Of a stretch of DNA of 64,000 nucleotides, positions 11,107-22,809 are shown in pieces. Position numbers and translations under genes: made by a program. Under the pieces are notes generated by a model. That model was not told the DNA's origin and ran no database searches. It saw only the letters and a program-made list of their open reading frames with translations. The stretch comes from Rhizaria sp. SCN 62-66 (Eukaryota; Rhizaria, unplaced). How positions within the stretch are numbered: position 1 is the stretch's first letter; every line of letters begins with the position of its first letter. The stretch covers positions 27,967 through 91,966 of the forward strand of contig MEDY01000158.1 of NCBI GenBank assembly GCA_001724265.1, written 5' to 3'.

Positions 11107-11679
11107 GCCAGCAAGACTAACCCTCTACAATGGGAGCGAATAGATAGCATGACGACAGAGGGTGGGTGAGCACGGAAGGAAGGAGAGAAAAGCGTTGTGT
11201 AGAAGCGAGGGAGACGGCAGAACGACAGGGCCAACGTACACGAGAGGACATCTTCGGTCTGAAAAAGAGTATAACAAAAGAACAGCGCGAGAAAAGTGGT
11301 TATTGGTAAGCGGTTTTACTTTAAAGCAGGTGATCGCATCGCAGCCAGCAACAGTGGTGATCGAGTCGCTTTCAAGACATAGAGCGCACGAAGAGAGCGG
11401 ATTCAGGGAAAACTTTAATTGAACATAGTCTGGAGTAAGAACGAAATATCTTAAACACAAAGAATCATTTCAACCACACGTCTCCAAGTATCCGAACGAA
11501 GTGATGCGAAATTCGAATCGTTTTTTTATTCTGACCACGAGTGACCGTGCCAGCTCGCAACGCAAAGGAGCTGGACGGGACGTGATTAAGAGGGGTTTCA
11601 AGGGTTATAATACAGATTTTTCAAAATAAAACTAGATTTTAAGCTACAGTGCATCATAATTTAGCGACTTCCGGCGCGA
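11107..11679 (-). other. Intergenic region between two minus-strand genes
   Basis: Upstream region of the EF-hand gene and 3' UTR of the next minus-strand gene. A minus-strand AATAAA (TTTATT at 11525-11530) lies about 150 bases past the stop of the 1876-residue gene. No gene seen. Confidence 0.55.
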
Positions 11680-14600
11680 TTAATAATCCGCGAGCTGCTC
11701 CTCATCGTCGTCATCGCCGTCAGAGCCCATCTCGTCACTATCAACATCGCGGATGGTGTCGACATTGCCCTGGCTCTCCCGCGCCCGCGGCTGCGGTTTG
11801 CCGCCCTGTTGCTGCAGCGTGCGCGAGCTGCCGCTGGGCGAGGAAAAGTTGCCCGCAGCCAGATTGCTGAGCGCGCGCGACTGCCCCAGCGCCTGTGCCA
11901 GCGTACTAAGCTGCCGCGGTGCCGGCGACGCCCCGGTGTCACCGCCGCCGTTCGCGCCGCTGGAGCCCGCGCCGCCGGTGAAAACGAACCCGGCGCGCTG
12001 ACTCGCGTCGCCGATAGCGTTGGCAATCTGCTGGCGCGTCTGGTGCTGCGCGCGCTTCTCCTTGTGCTCGACACGGCGCAGCTGCTTCTCGAAGTCCTCT
12101 GCCAGGCGCGCCGCGTAGTGGGCGTAGATGAGGTTGAACTTCTGCCGCACGGAGCGGACTTTCTCCACGCGCAGCGCGACCAGATCCTTCTTGTAGATCT
12201 GCAGAATGGCGAAGCGGAACTCGCCGCGCTCGACCCAGCCGTCTTGGTTGCGGTCCATGTAATAGAACATGGTCTCGCCAGAGTGAAACCCGGCCTCGCC
12301 GCCGCCGTTTTGGAAGTACGTCTTGACGCGCGCGCGGTTCAGCCGGCCCTTCTTGCGCCGGTCAATGTCGTCAAACCACGCGTTGAGTTCTTCGATGATC
12401 TCGTACGGCACCAGCGCCTGGATCCCGCCGAGCGGCTCTTTGACTTGGCCGAAAGACGTCAGCGTGCGCGTCATCGCGTCGGCCGTCGCGCGCTCGCGGC
12501 AGACTTCTTGCAGCTCGAGCTCGCCCCACGGCCGCGCGAGCGAGACTGTGGTGACGACGGGGTACTGTAGCACGGAGTGGTCGACCTGCAGCAGCAGCGG
12601 CGCGATGCCACCGTCGCGCAACCGCACGAGCAGCGCGTCGGCCGCGCGCGCACAGGGCCCACCGGAGCACTTGAACACACCGGTGGCGTCGAGCGGTGGC
12701 ACGGCCAGCTCCCAGCCGCAGCGCGGGCAGGGGAAGTAGAGCCCCGGCGACCCGTCGTCTTTCTCTTCGGGGTACACAACGGGCACGTCGCGCGAGGCGA
12801 GCGCGTGGAGGTCATCGACGAGAGGAAGTGAGTGGCACCCGAAGACGACGTTCTTGCTGGCGAAACCGAGGAACATGCGGCACTCGAGCTCCTGCTCCGA
12901 GATGACGCGCGTGACCGTCATGCGCCGCGCCTCGCCGCCCTGACCGAGATCGGGGTCGCGGTCCAGAGACGCGGCCCAGGACGTCGCCGCGGCGGCGCAG
13001 CCCTCGGCGTTGTGGAGCACCTCGGCCCATGGGTTGATCATCTGCGGCGCTGAACCGCGGCGCGCGCGGGCGCCGCCCATCGCGGAGCTGATGCGCGCAC
13101 TGGACGACAAACCGCTTGCGCCACCGCCACCGCTGCTGTGGCCGCCGATGCCGCTGCCCATCATCATCATTGTCGCGCCTCCCGCGGCGGCCGCAGCGGC
13201 TGCTGCGGCGGCGGCCGCGGCGGTCGCAGCTTCGCCGCTGCCCGCGCGGTGATCTGCGGTCGCTCCGCTGCCGAAAAGACGCTCGTCGTCGGTGTGTGGG
13301 CCCAGCGCGGCCTCGGCGTCGTCGTCAGCGCCGTCGTCGTCGTCGCCGATGACCGCGGCTAGGTCAGCCGGAGTCGCGCCGATCTCGCGGCAGGACGTGA
13401 AGTAAAGTCCGAAAAAGAGGCGCTCCATGCCGATCACCTCGTGCAGCAGCGACGGGGTCGCCGATCCGGGTCCGCCAGCGGCCGCGGAGAACGGCAGCAG
13501 CAGGGGGTCCGCGCCGACGCCGCCGCCAGCCGCGGACCCGGCGAGCGTGGTCGCGGCCGTGCGCGCGGGCGCCGGGCCGACGCGGCGCACGGCCAGCAGC
13601 GGCGCGGGCTTGAACGTGCGCAGCAGCGTACGGCGCAGAAAGCGGTACGCGAGCGCTGTGCGCAGGTAGAACGTCGGCTGCGGCTCGACCGAAAAGGCCG
13701 GGCGCAGCGCGAGGGGCTCCACCCCGGGCGGCTCGGTCGCTGAGGGCGACATGTTGACGCGGTGCACTTCGCGCTGGCCGCCCGAGAGCGCGGCCGCGAA
13801 CTGCGCCGCGTTGGACTTGGCATAATGCGGGCCGCGCACCAGCTTCGCGCGCTCAACCGACATGGCGTCTTCGTCGTTGACGAGCCCTTCGAGCGCATAT
13901 ACTGCACGATCGCGCCAGCCGGCGTACTGCCCCGGCGCGAGCGAGACCTTTCCAGCGGCGACGGCGGCGGCCAAGTGCGCGACTTGCTGCTGCGGGCCCA
14001 GCGTCCCGGAGCCGCGCGCGGGCGGCACGGCGGCCATGGCAGCGTCGAGCTTGTCCTGGTGGCCCATCGCGGGCGGCCGGAACGCGTGGCACGCCTCGCC
14101 ACGCTTCTGCGGCTCAGCCCAGTGCTGCATCGAGTGCACGAACGGCGTGTTGACGTCCTTGAGCAGGTCCAGGTACGACGCGTAGGCAACGGAGAGTGGC
14201 TTATCGGCGCGCAGCACGCGGCGCGCGACGTCGGCGCAGTCGCGCGAAAGCGGTCGCCGCAGCAACATGTCCTGCAGATACACAGCCTCGAGCTCAGGAT
14301 GCCAGTCGTAGACGTCCGTGGGGATGGCCTTGCCCTGCGCGGCGGCGAGCTCGGTCCACAGCGCGTCCTCGGCCGCCATGACGACCTCGTCCTCTTCAAC
14401 GGCCTCGAGCAGTGCGCACTCCCAGGAAGCCCATTCAGGAGTCGGCTCCAGTGCGGGCGGGAGCTGGCCCGCCGCGGCCGCAGCGGCTGCGGACCCCAGC
14501 GAAGACCCGGGGCGTGCGCCTGCGCCCGCGGCGGCGGCGGCGGTGGCGGCGGCGGCGGCGGAGCCCGTGGCGAGCGCCATCGACGCACGCCGCGGTGGCT

Positions 14601-16823
14601 TCATCGGGCTCATCGGCGTCGCGCCGCCCTCGCTCGTCGGCGGAGTTGACACGTCGCGCGTCTCACCGCTTGTCGCCGCGGCCAGCGCGGCAAGCACGGA
14701 GCCTGCTTGGCGGCGCCGGTCAGCGGTCGCGCGTGCGCGGGCTGCGGCGTCGGCCGTCTCGAAGCGCGCGAGCCACCGGCGCATGGCGGTTACGTTGGCG
14801 TCCGCGGCCTCGGCCTCGAGCTGCGCGGCCTCCTCGGCGAGCAGAGCGGCGACGTGGGCGCGGATGGCGTCCGTGATGCCCTCGCCCTCGAGCGCGCGCA
14901 CGCGGGACGTGACGAACGCGAGGTCCTCGGCCGCGACGTCCTTGCGCGCAGTGATGTAGCTCAGCGCGGCGGTTTCCTCGGCGTTGTCGGCCTCGAGCGA
15001 GGCCTTGGCGACGGCCTGCATAGCGTCGAGCGCGTCCGCACGCTGCTCCGCGCCCAGCGCCGCCGCAGTAGCCGTGGCGGGCAGCGCGGCGAGGCGCTCG
15101 CGGGACTCCTTAAGGCGGCGCTTGGTGGCCTTGAGCGCCTCCATACGCTCGACCTCAAGCACACGCAAGTGCTCTTCTTGTTCGGCCAGGAGGTAATCGA
15201 CCTGCTGCATGTATGCAGCCTCGATGTCTGCGGAGGATATCTGCGCGCCGAGCCGGCCAGTCACCATCACGGCCTCGCGCGGGACGTCGGCAGGGTCTTC
15301 GTCAGAGTCATCACCGCTGCCGTTGCCGTTGCCGTTGGAGCTGGCTTCAGGCATGGTGGCGAGCACGCCGTCCTCCGGCTCCTCCGCATGTGCACCGAGC
15401 AGCGCAGCAGCGACCTTGGGCTTACGCTTGTCTTTCTTGTCCGACTTTTCCTTGTGCGAGCCCTTCTTGTCGCTCTTGTCGCTCTTGTCGCTGCGGCGGC
15501 CCTTGCTGCTGCCGCTGCTGCCGACTTTGGAGGCGGCGGTGCGGAGCATGGCTTTCTCGTGGCGCGCCAGGTCAGACGACAGCGACTCGTCCTCGTCCTT
15601 GTCGCGCGCGGCGGCCGCAGCAGCGAGCTTCGCGTCCGCCAGCGCCTTAGCGTGCGCGGCTTCAGCCGCCTGTTTCGCCAGCTGCTGCCCCGTGATAGCG
15701 TCTAGCACGAGCCGGAACTCCTTGACCTGCTTCGCGCGCACTGCGCCCGCGGCGGCAGCGGCCTCACGGCGGCCCTCTGCGGCGCCCGGCGCGTCGAGCT
15801 CAAGCACCGCCGCGGCCCACTTGGTCAGCACGAGCGACTGCGCGCGCGGCAGCAGCTTCGCCACAGCGGGCGCCGCCGCGAGTCCCATCAGCCGGTCCGC
15901 GCGGCGACGGCGCGTGCGCTCTGCGTTCCTCGCGCGGGCCTGTGCGCGCGCCGAGAGGTGCTCAGCAGCGAAGGAGAGCACCGTCTCCATGACTGCGTGG
16001 CGCATCTCACCGCTCGCGGCGTCGGGCCCGCCGGCCGCGATGGCGGCGGCGTCGGCGCGGGCGAGCGCGGCGTCGAGCTGACCGGCGCGCGCGTCGACGC
16101 TTTTGTGCAGCTGTGTCGTCGCGAGTTGAGCGCGGACGAGCTCGCGGCGGGAGGCGCGCTGCAGCTCTTCGTGGAACGTCTGCAGCGCGGCAAGCGCCAC
16201 AGCACGTGCGCGGGGGGGAAGCAGCGGAAGCTCGGTCTCGAGGCGCGAGACGATGCGCGTCGTCGGCAGCGCGCGCGCGCCGCCAGCGATGAGCGCGGCG
16301 GCCAAGTGGCGACGCAGGGTGGAGGCGGCGAGGCGCAGTGCGGGTGTATCGAGCCCGGAGCCCTGCGAGGAAGTTAAGCCGCCACTGCTGCCGCTGGCAT
16401 TCGAAGACGGCGTGCCGCGCGCGGCGTTGACCATGGCGCGAACGCCGGAAAGCAATCGGAGGAGGATGGCGCCGCGGGATGGCAGCGACGGAGAACCGCG
16501 TTGCGCGAGGAGTTCAACGGTCGCGCGGACACCAGCGTCAAAACGCTCGCATTTCCACGCAGCGACAGCAGCGGAGAGCGTGGTGGCCTGGAGGCGGTAG
16601 TCTGGCCGCGGGGAGAGGTCGGGCTGAACTTCAGCCTGTTCAATAGGGCCCGGCACGGTCTGTGGGGTCGTTTCCTCGACGAAGAAGCGTGTGCCGGTGA
16701 CGTTGACGGAGTAGGCGCCGATGATGCGCTGCGGGTCGAACGCCGGCGCCGCGGGCTGCTGCTGCTGCTGCTGTTGCTGCTGGGAGTTGCGGGAGGCGCG
16801 GCGGCGGGAGCGGGTGGTGCGAA

Positions 16824-16886
<63 letters not shown>

Positions 16887-17310
16887 TGCTGGCGTGGGGG
16901 CGCGCGGAACCCGACTCGTCTTCGGAGTCAGAGGCGACAATCGTCACGCGCTTCTTGCCCGCGGCGGCCGGGGACGGCTTGGAGGCGGGGCCCTTCTTAA
17001 CAGGAGCGTCGTCATCGTCGCTTTCCTCGTCATCGTCAGCGTCAGCCTCAGCGTCGGCGTCAGCGTCTTTGGTGGACACAGCGGCGGCTTCGGGTTCTTC
17101 CTCCTCTTCTTCCTCTTCGTCGGCATCAGCCTCAGCCTCAGCCTCAGCCTCCTCAGCCTCAACTTCAGGCTCGTCCTCAGCGTCAACGTCGGCGTCGACG
17201 TCGGCGTTGGAGGCGGCGCCGGAAGCGGCAGCAGCAGGGGGAGTGTCCGAGTCGGCCTGTGAGGCGTCAACTTGCGGGCTGAGGTTGCCCTCGTCCTCAA
17301 TGTCAGACAT
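11680..17310 (-). CDS. Large acidic EF-hand protein of unknown function
   Basis: A single open frame of 1876 residues that I do not recognise. The N-terminal 190 residues are extremely acidic (Asp/Glu/Ala), with a 20-Asp run near residues 142-161 and then a Gln run. The middle is helical, rich in Ala, Glu, Lys and Arg, with likely coiled coils around 450-560 and 720-880 and a Lys/Asp/Ser block (SDKSDKSDKKGSHK). The C-terminal third is the most protein-like. It has a possible zinc ribbon near 1525-1552 (PCPRCGWELAVPP, then FKCSGGPC) and a pair of EF-hands. The first is degenerate (DDIDRRKKGRLNRARVKTYF) and the second canonical (YMDRNQDGWVERGEF). A basic helix follows (EKQLRRVEHKEKRAQHQ). It ends at TAA. 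The EF-hand pair suggests Ca2+ binding; nothing more can be said. Confidence 0.7.
16825..16884 (-). repeat. (GAC)20 trinucleotide repeat, polyaspartate
   Basis: Twenty perfect GTC units on the plus strand, encoding an uninterrupted Asp run in the large EF-hand protein. A candidate polymorphic microsatellite. Confidence 0.92.
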
Positions 17311-17918
17311 CAGGAGAGCTGTGTGTTAGCGCGAGCGAGCTGTGTGGCTGTACTGGGATGCAACTAAGAGAATGCACTTTCACTCAGGCGCGAACTCTTG
17401 ACAGTGACGCGGGGACACGCAGTGCGGCAGACAGAGGGCGATTGGTAGCCGTGTGTGTACCGGGGAAAGGTCAAAAGCGGCGCGAGCTTTCACAAACGCG
17501 AGGTCTCGGGTGCTTTAGGGGAACGGGAAAGAGGAGCAAGAGAGTGGGCAAGCAGAGTTGTTAGGCGGGTTACAGTGGAGGATAGTCTCATTAACTGACG
17601 ATAAAACTAAAATGGTAAAACGAAAACCCAACCCAATAACGTTGGAAGATATATATTTGCAACATGACAGAGCTGTGAGTCCTAACAGAGATGCTTTCGC
17701 GACCCGCTCAGAGAAACGGATTCAAGCCAGTCCACTGGACGACCGTGGGCCGACCAGCGATCGGACGGGTGGAGGGCTGAGCTTCGCGCCTGATTTGTCG
17801 AAGCGACTGCGCCGTGTACTTCCGTCAACCAGAATTGTGTTCGCTGTATGATATCAAACTTCTCATCAAATTTTCTGATTTTGTTTTAACTCTTTTTCCC
17901 AGTTTATCTATAGCGTCC
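17311..17918. other. Divergent intergenic region
   Basis: About 600 bases between the large EF-hand gene (-) and the POLE3-like gene (+), holding both promoters. Just before the POLE3 ATG, a T-rich stretch ending TTTTTCCCAG at about 17901 looks like a splice acceptor, so a 5'-UTR intron is possible. Confidence 0.5.
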
Positions 17919-18533
17919 ATGACGGACCAGCTGACGCTGCCCGTCTCGGTCGTGACCAAGTTGCTTAAGTCCGGTCTGCCAGACGACATCGCGCTCGCAG
18001 GCGCGACGCGGACGATGTGCGCGCAGGCCACGGGTGTTTTTGTGTTGCACCTGACTGCCGCAGCGAGCGAGCGCGCGCGCAAGGCTAAGCGCGCGACTCT
18101 GAACGGCGACGACGTTCTGGGCGCAATTCAAGAGCTGGGCATGCCGGTTGTCGCTGCAGGGCTCGCGGCCTACGCGGAGGCCACACGGGGCGCTGCCGAC
18201 GGGGCCAAGCGCGCGCGCACTGCTGCCGGGGCTGGTGCAGGCGTTGACGATGAAGAGGCTGACGTTGCGCTCGACGACGTTGACAACAACGACGACGACA
18301 ACGATTACAACGAGCAAGAAAACAATGACGATGAGAACGATGATGCGGGCGCTGACAACGAGGAAGAAGAGGAAGAAGAGGAAGGTCAAGGCTCCACGCT
18401 GCCGATTGATCCCATGCCGTATAGCGACGACGACGCTGGCGCTGGCGCTGGTGATGATGATGATGACAATAACAACGCTGGCTCCGAGGACGAAGGATAT
18501 GGCGATGAGGGATACGGCGATGGTAACGATTGA
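17919..18533 (+). CDS. POLE3/Dpb4-like histone-fold protein
   Basis: A 204-residue protein with an NF-YB-type histone fold at the N-terminus, like POLE3 (Dpb4, CHRAC17), a subunit of DNA polymerase epsilon and of ISWI remodelling complexes in the nucleus. Key segments are LTLPVSVVTKLLKSGLPDD, ATGVFVLHLTAAASERARK and KRATLNGDDVLGAIQELGM, matching the LPNAVITRIIKEALPD / SVFVLYATSCAN / KRKTLNASDVLSAMEEM pattern of POLE3. The fold covers about residues 3-80. The rest is a long Asp/Asn/Glu tail, also a POLE3 trait, here ending in a GYGDEGYGD repeat. I chose the ATG at 17919 because the fold begins five residues later. It ends at TGA. Its usual partner POLE4 is not in this window. Confidence 0.88.
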   Translation: MTDQLTLPVSVVTKLLKSGLPDDIALAGATRTMCAQATGVFVLHLTAAASERARKAKRATLNGDDVLGAIQELGMPVVAAGLAAYAEATRGAADGAKRARTAAGAGAGVDDEEADVALDDVDNNDDDNDYNEQENNDDENDDAGADNEEEEEEEEGQGSTLPIDPMPYSDDDAGAGAGDDDDDNNNAGSEDEGYGDEGYGDGND

Positions 18534-20047
18534 GCACGGCGACCGCTTGAATACTGTATTTGATACTGACTCCGTCTTGTTTGTGACGAATTAGCGCTTA
18601 TGCGCACCTCTGTGCAGCTCCGGAAATGGCCATTGTTGCCAACGTAAAGACATTGACGTCGCAGCGGCTTCGCTGATACTACTTGTTCATAGGGCCGATG
18701 CTTGGCGAATCTCTCACTGATACTTAGATTACATATGAATACACTATCAACGTTCTTATAAACGCAACTATATCGTTTTAAGTCCTCCGGAGTCATTGCG
18801 AAAGCCTGGTGATACGCTCGTTGACATGGGCACGCGCGCTATTAAGTGGGATTGCAGAGCACAGAAAAATGAGCTCCAAGACAAAACAACATCGCGAAAT
18901 ATAGACATAAATACACCCGTAAACGCACCGTATAGCTCACAAAAGCAAGAGCCTTAACTAAAGCGCTCTAATGCAAATAACGCGACGCCTGACAAAGATC
19001 TGGCCCGTATGATGATTACCAAACAAGCATGCTTTAGGTAGGTCAAATGAGGGACTTATGTAGCGAAACTCAAGCGATGTATATATGCTACAATACCATA
19101 TCCTTAAATGTGACATCATCATCATACATTCTGATTTACTTACTCAAACGCCTCGTAATGTTCAAAAAACAAGTTGCAGAAACATAATCATCCGTCGCAC
19201 TCGAACACGGATTTCTCACTGAATCCGTCGTCAATAACAAAACTAATAGCAAGGCAGTGTTATCAAAGTCGCAAGGTAACAGAAATTAAGATCAGATGTG
19301 GGCCATACCTCGATATACCCCTTCAAGTCGCAAGAAAGATCCCCCATTTCACGATAGTGCGTTCGAAGGTGTGGCTGTGAGGTCCCACCAGTCGACCCCT
19401 TACAACACAGTCGTGCAGCGAGGGTAAATCTCCCGAAGCGTTGTGTGATCTGAAGTAACTCGGCCTTCCCGAAAGATTGATATGAGTTGCTAAAAGTGTC
19501 ATGGCTCTCGCTGTGGTAATTTGCTCGGGCCGTCCTATGGTGCATTTGCAGTCGTATATCCTGATCTTCCGACCGTTCGAGGGCAGCCAGTCGCATCGTG
19601 TGGCGTTCAACGAGGGTGCTGCCGTCGCGACACGTTTCTGGCGCCCCCCGCGCTGGCGATCGTGCAAGGGACGCTTTGTGGACACAGCAGACTTCTTTAT
19701 TTGCGTGATGATGTGCTTCGCAAACTGTATCTCCGATTGGTGGCTTCCCCAAGACGCCTCGCCGGTATGATTAGGCCCCTGCCAACCACGAACGCTGTGC
19801 TCGAGTGTAGCCACGTCGCTTGCGCTCGCGCGGCGCGATCCATGGTTCTTTACCGCCGCGTGGATATGCTCCAACTTGTAACACTTCTCTGCGTTGTATT
19901 CTCCCCACAATTTTTTTCGCTCACCGATTTGAATCGCGTCTTTTCCCCTTTCTCTGCCCCGCTTGTGCGTGTGCCGTTCACTATGCCTCGCGCTGCCCCC
20001 ACCTGCCCCTCCTTCGTCGCTCTCGTGCTCCCGCTACAGCAGTCGTT
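18534..20047 (+). other. Long intergenic region upstream of Rab gene
   Basis: About 1.5 kb of AT-richer sequence with no convincing gene on either strand. The last 130 bases before the Rab ATG are rich in C and T and end CCCGCTACAG|CAGTCGTT, a possible splice acceptor of a 5'-UTR intron. Confidence 0.5.
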
Positions 20048-20665
20048 ATGTCCCGCGCGGCCAGCTACGACGTTCTCATCAAGCTTCTGTTGATCGGCGA
20101 TACGGGTGTCGGCAAGTCGTGCCTTCTGCTCCGCTTCTCCGACGACGCTTTCACCACGTCGTTCATTACCACGATCGGTATTGACTTCAAGATCAAGACC
20201 ATCGACCTTGACGGCAAGCGCGTCAAGCTCCAGATCTGGGACACTGCCGGCCAGGAGCGTTTCCGCACCATTACCACGGCCTACTACCGCGGCGCCATGG
20301 GCATCCTCCTCGTCTACGACGTCACCGACGAGCAGTCGTTCCAAAACATCCGCAACTGGATCCGCAACATCGAGCAGCACGCGTCGTCCGAGGTCGACAA
20401 GCTTCTCATCGGCAACAAGTGCGACATGGAGGGCGATAAGGTCGTCGAGCGTGCCCGCGCCCAGCGCCTCGCTGACGAGTACCACATCAAGCTGTTCGAG
20501 ACCTCGGCCAAGAGCAACATCAACGTCACAGAGGCCTTCCTGTCCCTCACTCAGGACATCAAGCGCCGTCTTATCGACGCTCCCGCGCCCGCCGCGGCTC
20601 CCAGCAAGGTCAACATCGCCCAGCCCAACTCCGGCTCCTCTGGCGGTGGCTGCCCCTGCAAGTAA
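20048..20665 (+). CDS. Rab8/Rab10/Sec4-type small GTPase
   Basis: A 205-residue Rab GTPase controlling vesicle traffic, probably Golgi to plasma membrane as for the Rab8/Sec4 group. All nucleotide motifs are intact: P-loop GDTGVGKS (residues 17-24), switch [30 protein letters not shown] and ETSAK. The effector and switch regions and [19 protein letters not shown] are typical of Rab8 relatives, but Rab1 is close and not fully excluded. The C-terminus is GGGCPCK: two cysteines suitable for double geranylgeranylation, but with a Lys after the second one instead of ending at it. The ATG at 20048 gives the standard Rab N-terminus ([13 protein letters not shown]). It ends at TAA. Confidence 0.93.
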   Translation: MSRAASYDVLIKLLLIGDTGVGKSCLLLRFSDDAFTTSFITTIGIDFKIKTIDLDGKRVKLQIWDTAGQERFRTITTAYYRGAMGILLVYDVTDEQSFQNIRNWIRNIEQHASSEVDKLLIGNKCDMEGDKVVERARAQRLADEYHIKLFETSAKSNINVTEAFLSLTQDIKRRLIDAPAPAAAPSKVNIAQPNSGSSGGGCPCK

Positions 20666-21992
20666 AGCATCCGCCGGGTAAACCGCGCGAACCGTGCAGG
20701 CAGCAACAACTCAACAGTCACCTAGTGCCTGCTGAGCAGCTTCTTTCGCGACTTTACTTTGCATAAGCTAAAGCATTGAGCACTGCTTTGCCGTGCTTTG
20801 CCTGGCTGTGACCTTTGTCCGTCTTTCTCTTACGTCCTCATATCTCAAACAATCAGTTCAGTGAGCCACGACGCCTAAACGCCCGCATCACAGCGTCAGT
20901 GCCAGCGTCTGCGTCTGCGTCTGCGTTAGTTGTCTGCGTGTAACTCTGTTGTACATGGGTGCTCGTGTGGCTTTGTGCGCGTGTGTGTATGTGTGTGTTG
21001 AATAAGTCAAACTATTTGTATTTGTATTGTATTAGAACACATCATCGTTACATACGCACGCAAGGGCTTGAGATACTTGTGTACAACACACACGACAACG
21101 AACACGCATGGGGCGGCTCCCTTTGTCGCTTCTTGAATATATTTTTTCCCGTCGACCATTTCGTTTCTCGGCATCCACCCGCGCGCGCGTGCAAACGCAC
21201 TTGAGCCCGGCGCATTCACTGCAATCAAGGTGCTGCCGTTGCGCGTGCTGTGTTGTGATCGCTCACGTTGTTTTGACACATATGTGATCGATACACACGC
21301 TCGCACACGCGCACGCACACACACATTGCGCATGCGCTTGCTTTTGTGCATTTCGCTCGCGCGCTCGCTCTCTAGTCTGCCTGCGCTGTCTTGTCTGTCC
21401 TCTGTCTGTTCGTCCGTTGGCGTCGCTGTTGGTGGCCTCGGCCTCGGCGTGCGGCAGCGGCGGCGACGACGGTGGCTGTCGCAACTCACGGGCGGGCGCT
21501 GCACGCTTGTTGCGTCCGGCGTCTGCGCACCTCTATTACTAGCAATACAGAATACCTTCTTTATAACTCTCCTTACTATCACAATCACAATTCAGTCGGC
21601 CAATAGATCTGTTCATACTTAAGCGCCTCAATTATGTACGTTTTCATCGGTCGATATTATATGGTGTTGTTTGCAATGTAATTTGTTAGCAAGTGAGAAA
21701 TACATGATTAATAGAGTCCATAGTTGTATTATTGCACTTAGGAGCTCTCGCTAAGAAACGGAAGAGTCTTTGTTTTGATTTGATATTGTTATTGTTATTA
21801 TGGGGAGGTTGGCCCTCGCTTGCTTTGATTACCTGCTTGCATAACGAACGACAGTTAGATGAGGATAGATGTAGTAGAGAGTAGAGAAGAGTGAGGAGTG
21901 AGGAATGTGACTGGCTGCCTGATTGACAGTGAAACAGGGTCGCCAGCGGTGCGTGCACACGCCCACACACGCCGAACGCCCCGCACAATCAC

Positions 21993-22081
21993 AGCAGACA
22001 GACAGACAGACACACACACACACACAAACACTGACACACAAACACATACTTACACACACCTACACACACAAACACAACACT
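21993..22081 (+). repeat. CA-rich microsatellite with CAGA units
   Basis: Starts as CAGA tetranucleotides and continues as CA dinucleotides interrupted by AACA and ACTTA. A low-complexity spacer, not coding. Confidence 0.85.
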
Positions 22082-22115
22082 GCACACACTTTTCACACTC
22101 ACTACATTACGCATT

Positions 22116-22148
22116 ACAGCACAGCACAGCACAGCGCAGCACAGCACA
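22116..22148 (+). repeat. AGCAC pentanucleotide repeat
   Basis: Tandem CAGCA/AGCAC units with one variant (CAGCG). Related short copies recur near 22223-22240. Confidence 0.8.
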
Positions 22149-22395
22149 GACATATCTGTGCGGCCACATGACACACGCTAAGAGCCGGATCACACTTATG
22201 AACTGGGCGACCCTGCAAAAGTACAGCACAGCACAGTCTCGCACAGCAGCAGTACAGTCCGGCGGTCTTCGGCATCACGCTGCTGTTTTACACCGCACAG
22301 CAACGCGCCCCGCAGCAAAGCGGGATGACAGCGCCGCACGGACACAGAACGGATAGCGTTCGCACATATCATGTCAGCCATACCACGTGATAGCA

Positions 22396-22433
<38 letters not shown>

Positions 22434-22448
22434 ACACACACACACACA
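22396..22448 (+). repeat. (CA)n microsatellite
   Basis: About 17 perfect CA units followed by CTTA and more CA units. A typical dinucleotide microsatellite between convergent genes. Confidence 0.92.
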
Positions 22449-22766
22449 AAGAAAATGCACAGTGCACAGTGTCGTCGCTGGAGTCCGAACACGTTACACA
22501 CTGCGCAGAGTAACACATCGCACGTGCACAGAACGCCAAAACGCACGCGCAAGTGTACAAAGCCCACGGTTGCATGTTGTTTTTGCACAACGACGATGGC
22601 AGCCACCGCGCAGTACAGTAGTGCCGTTAGGTGAGTAAAAGCAGTGCAATCAAAAGCAGTGCCGAGCCGCGAGGGCGCGAGTGAATTCCGCGGCCCAAAT
22701 GTGAGCCGCATCAACACCAGGAGTGAGACGGCAGTATGATGTAGCTGAATAAGTGTAAGTGTGTGT

Positions 22767-22809
22767 GAATGAATAAATGAATGAATGAATGAATGAATGA
22801 ATGAATGAG
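22767..22809 (+). repeat. (GAAT)n tetranucleotide microsatellite
   Basis: About ten tandem GAAT units with one A-for-G change. Confidence 0.92.

Noticed and set aside
19243-19910. Minus-strand open frames upstream of the Rab gene
   Set aside because: No recognisable domain, ordinary non-coding composition, and two overlapping frames equally open.
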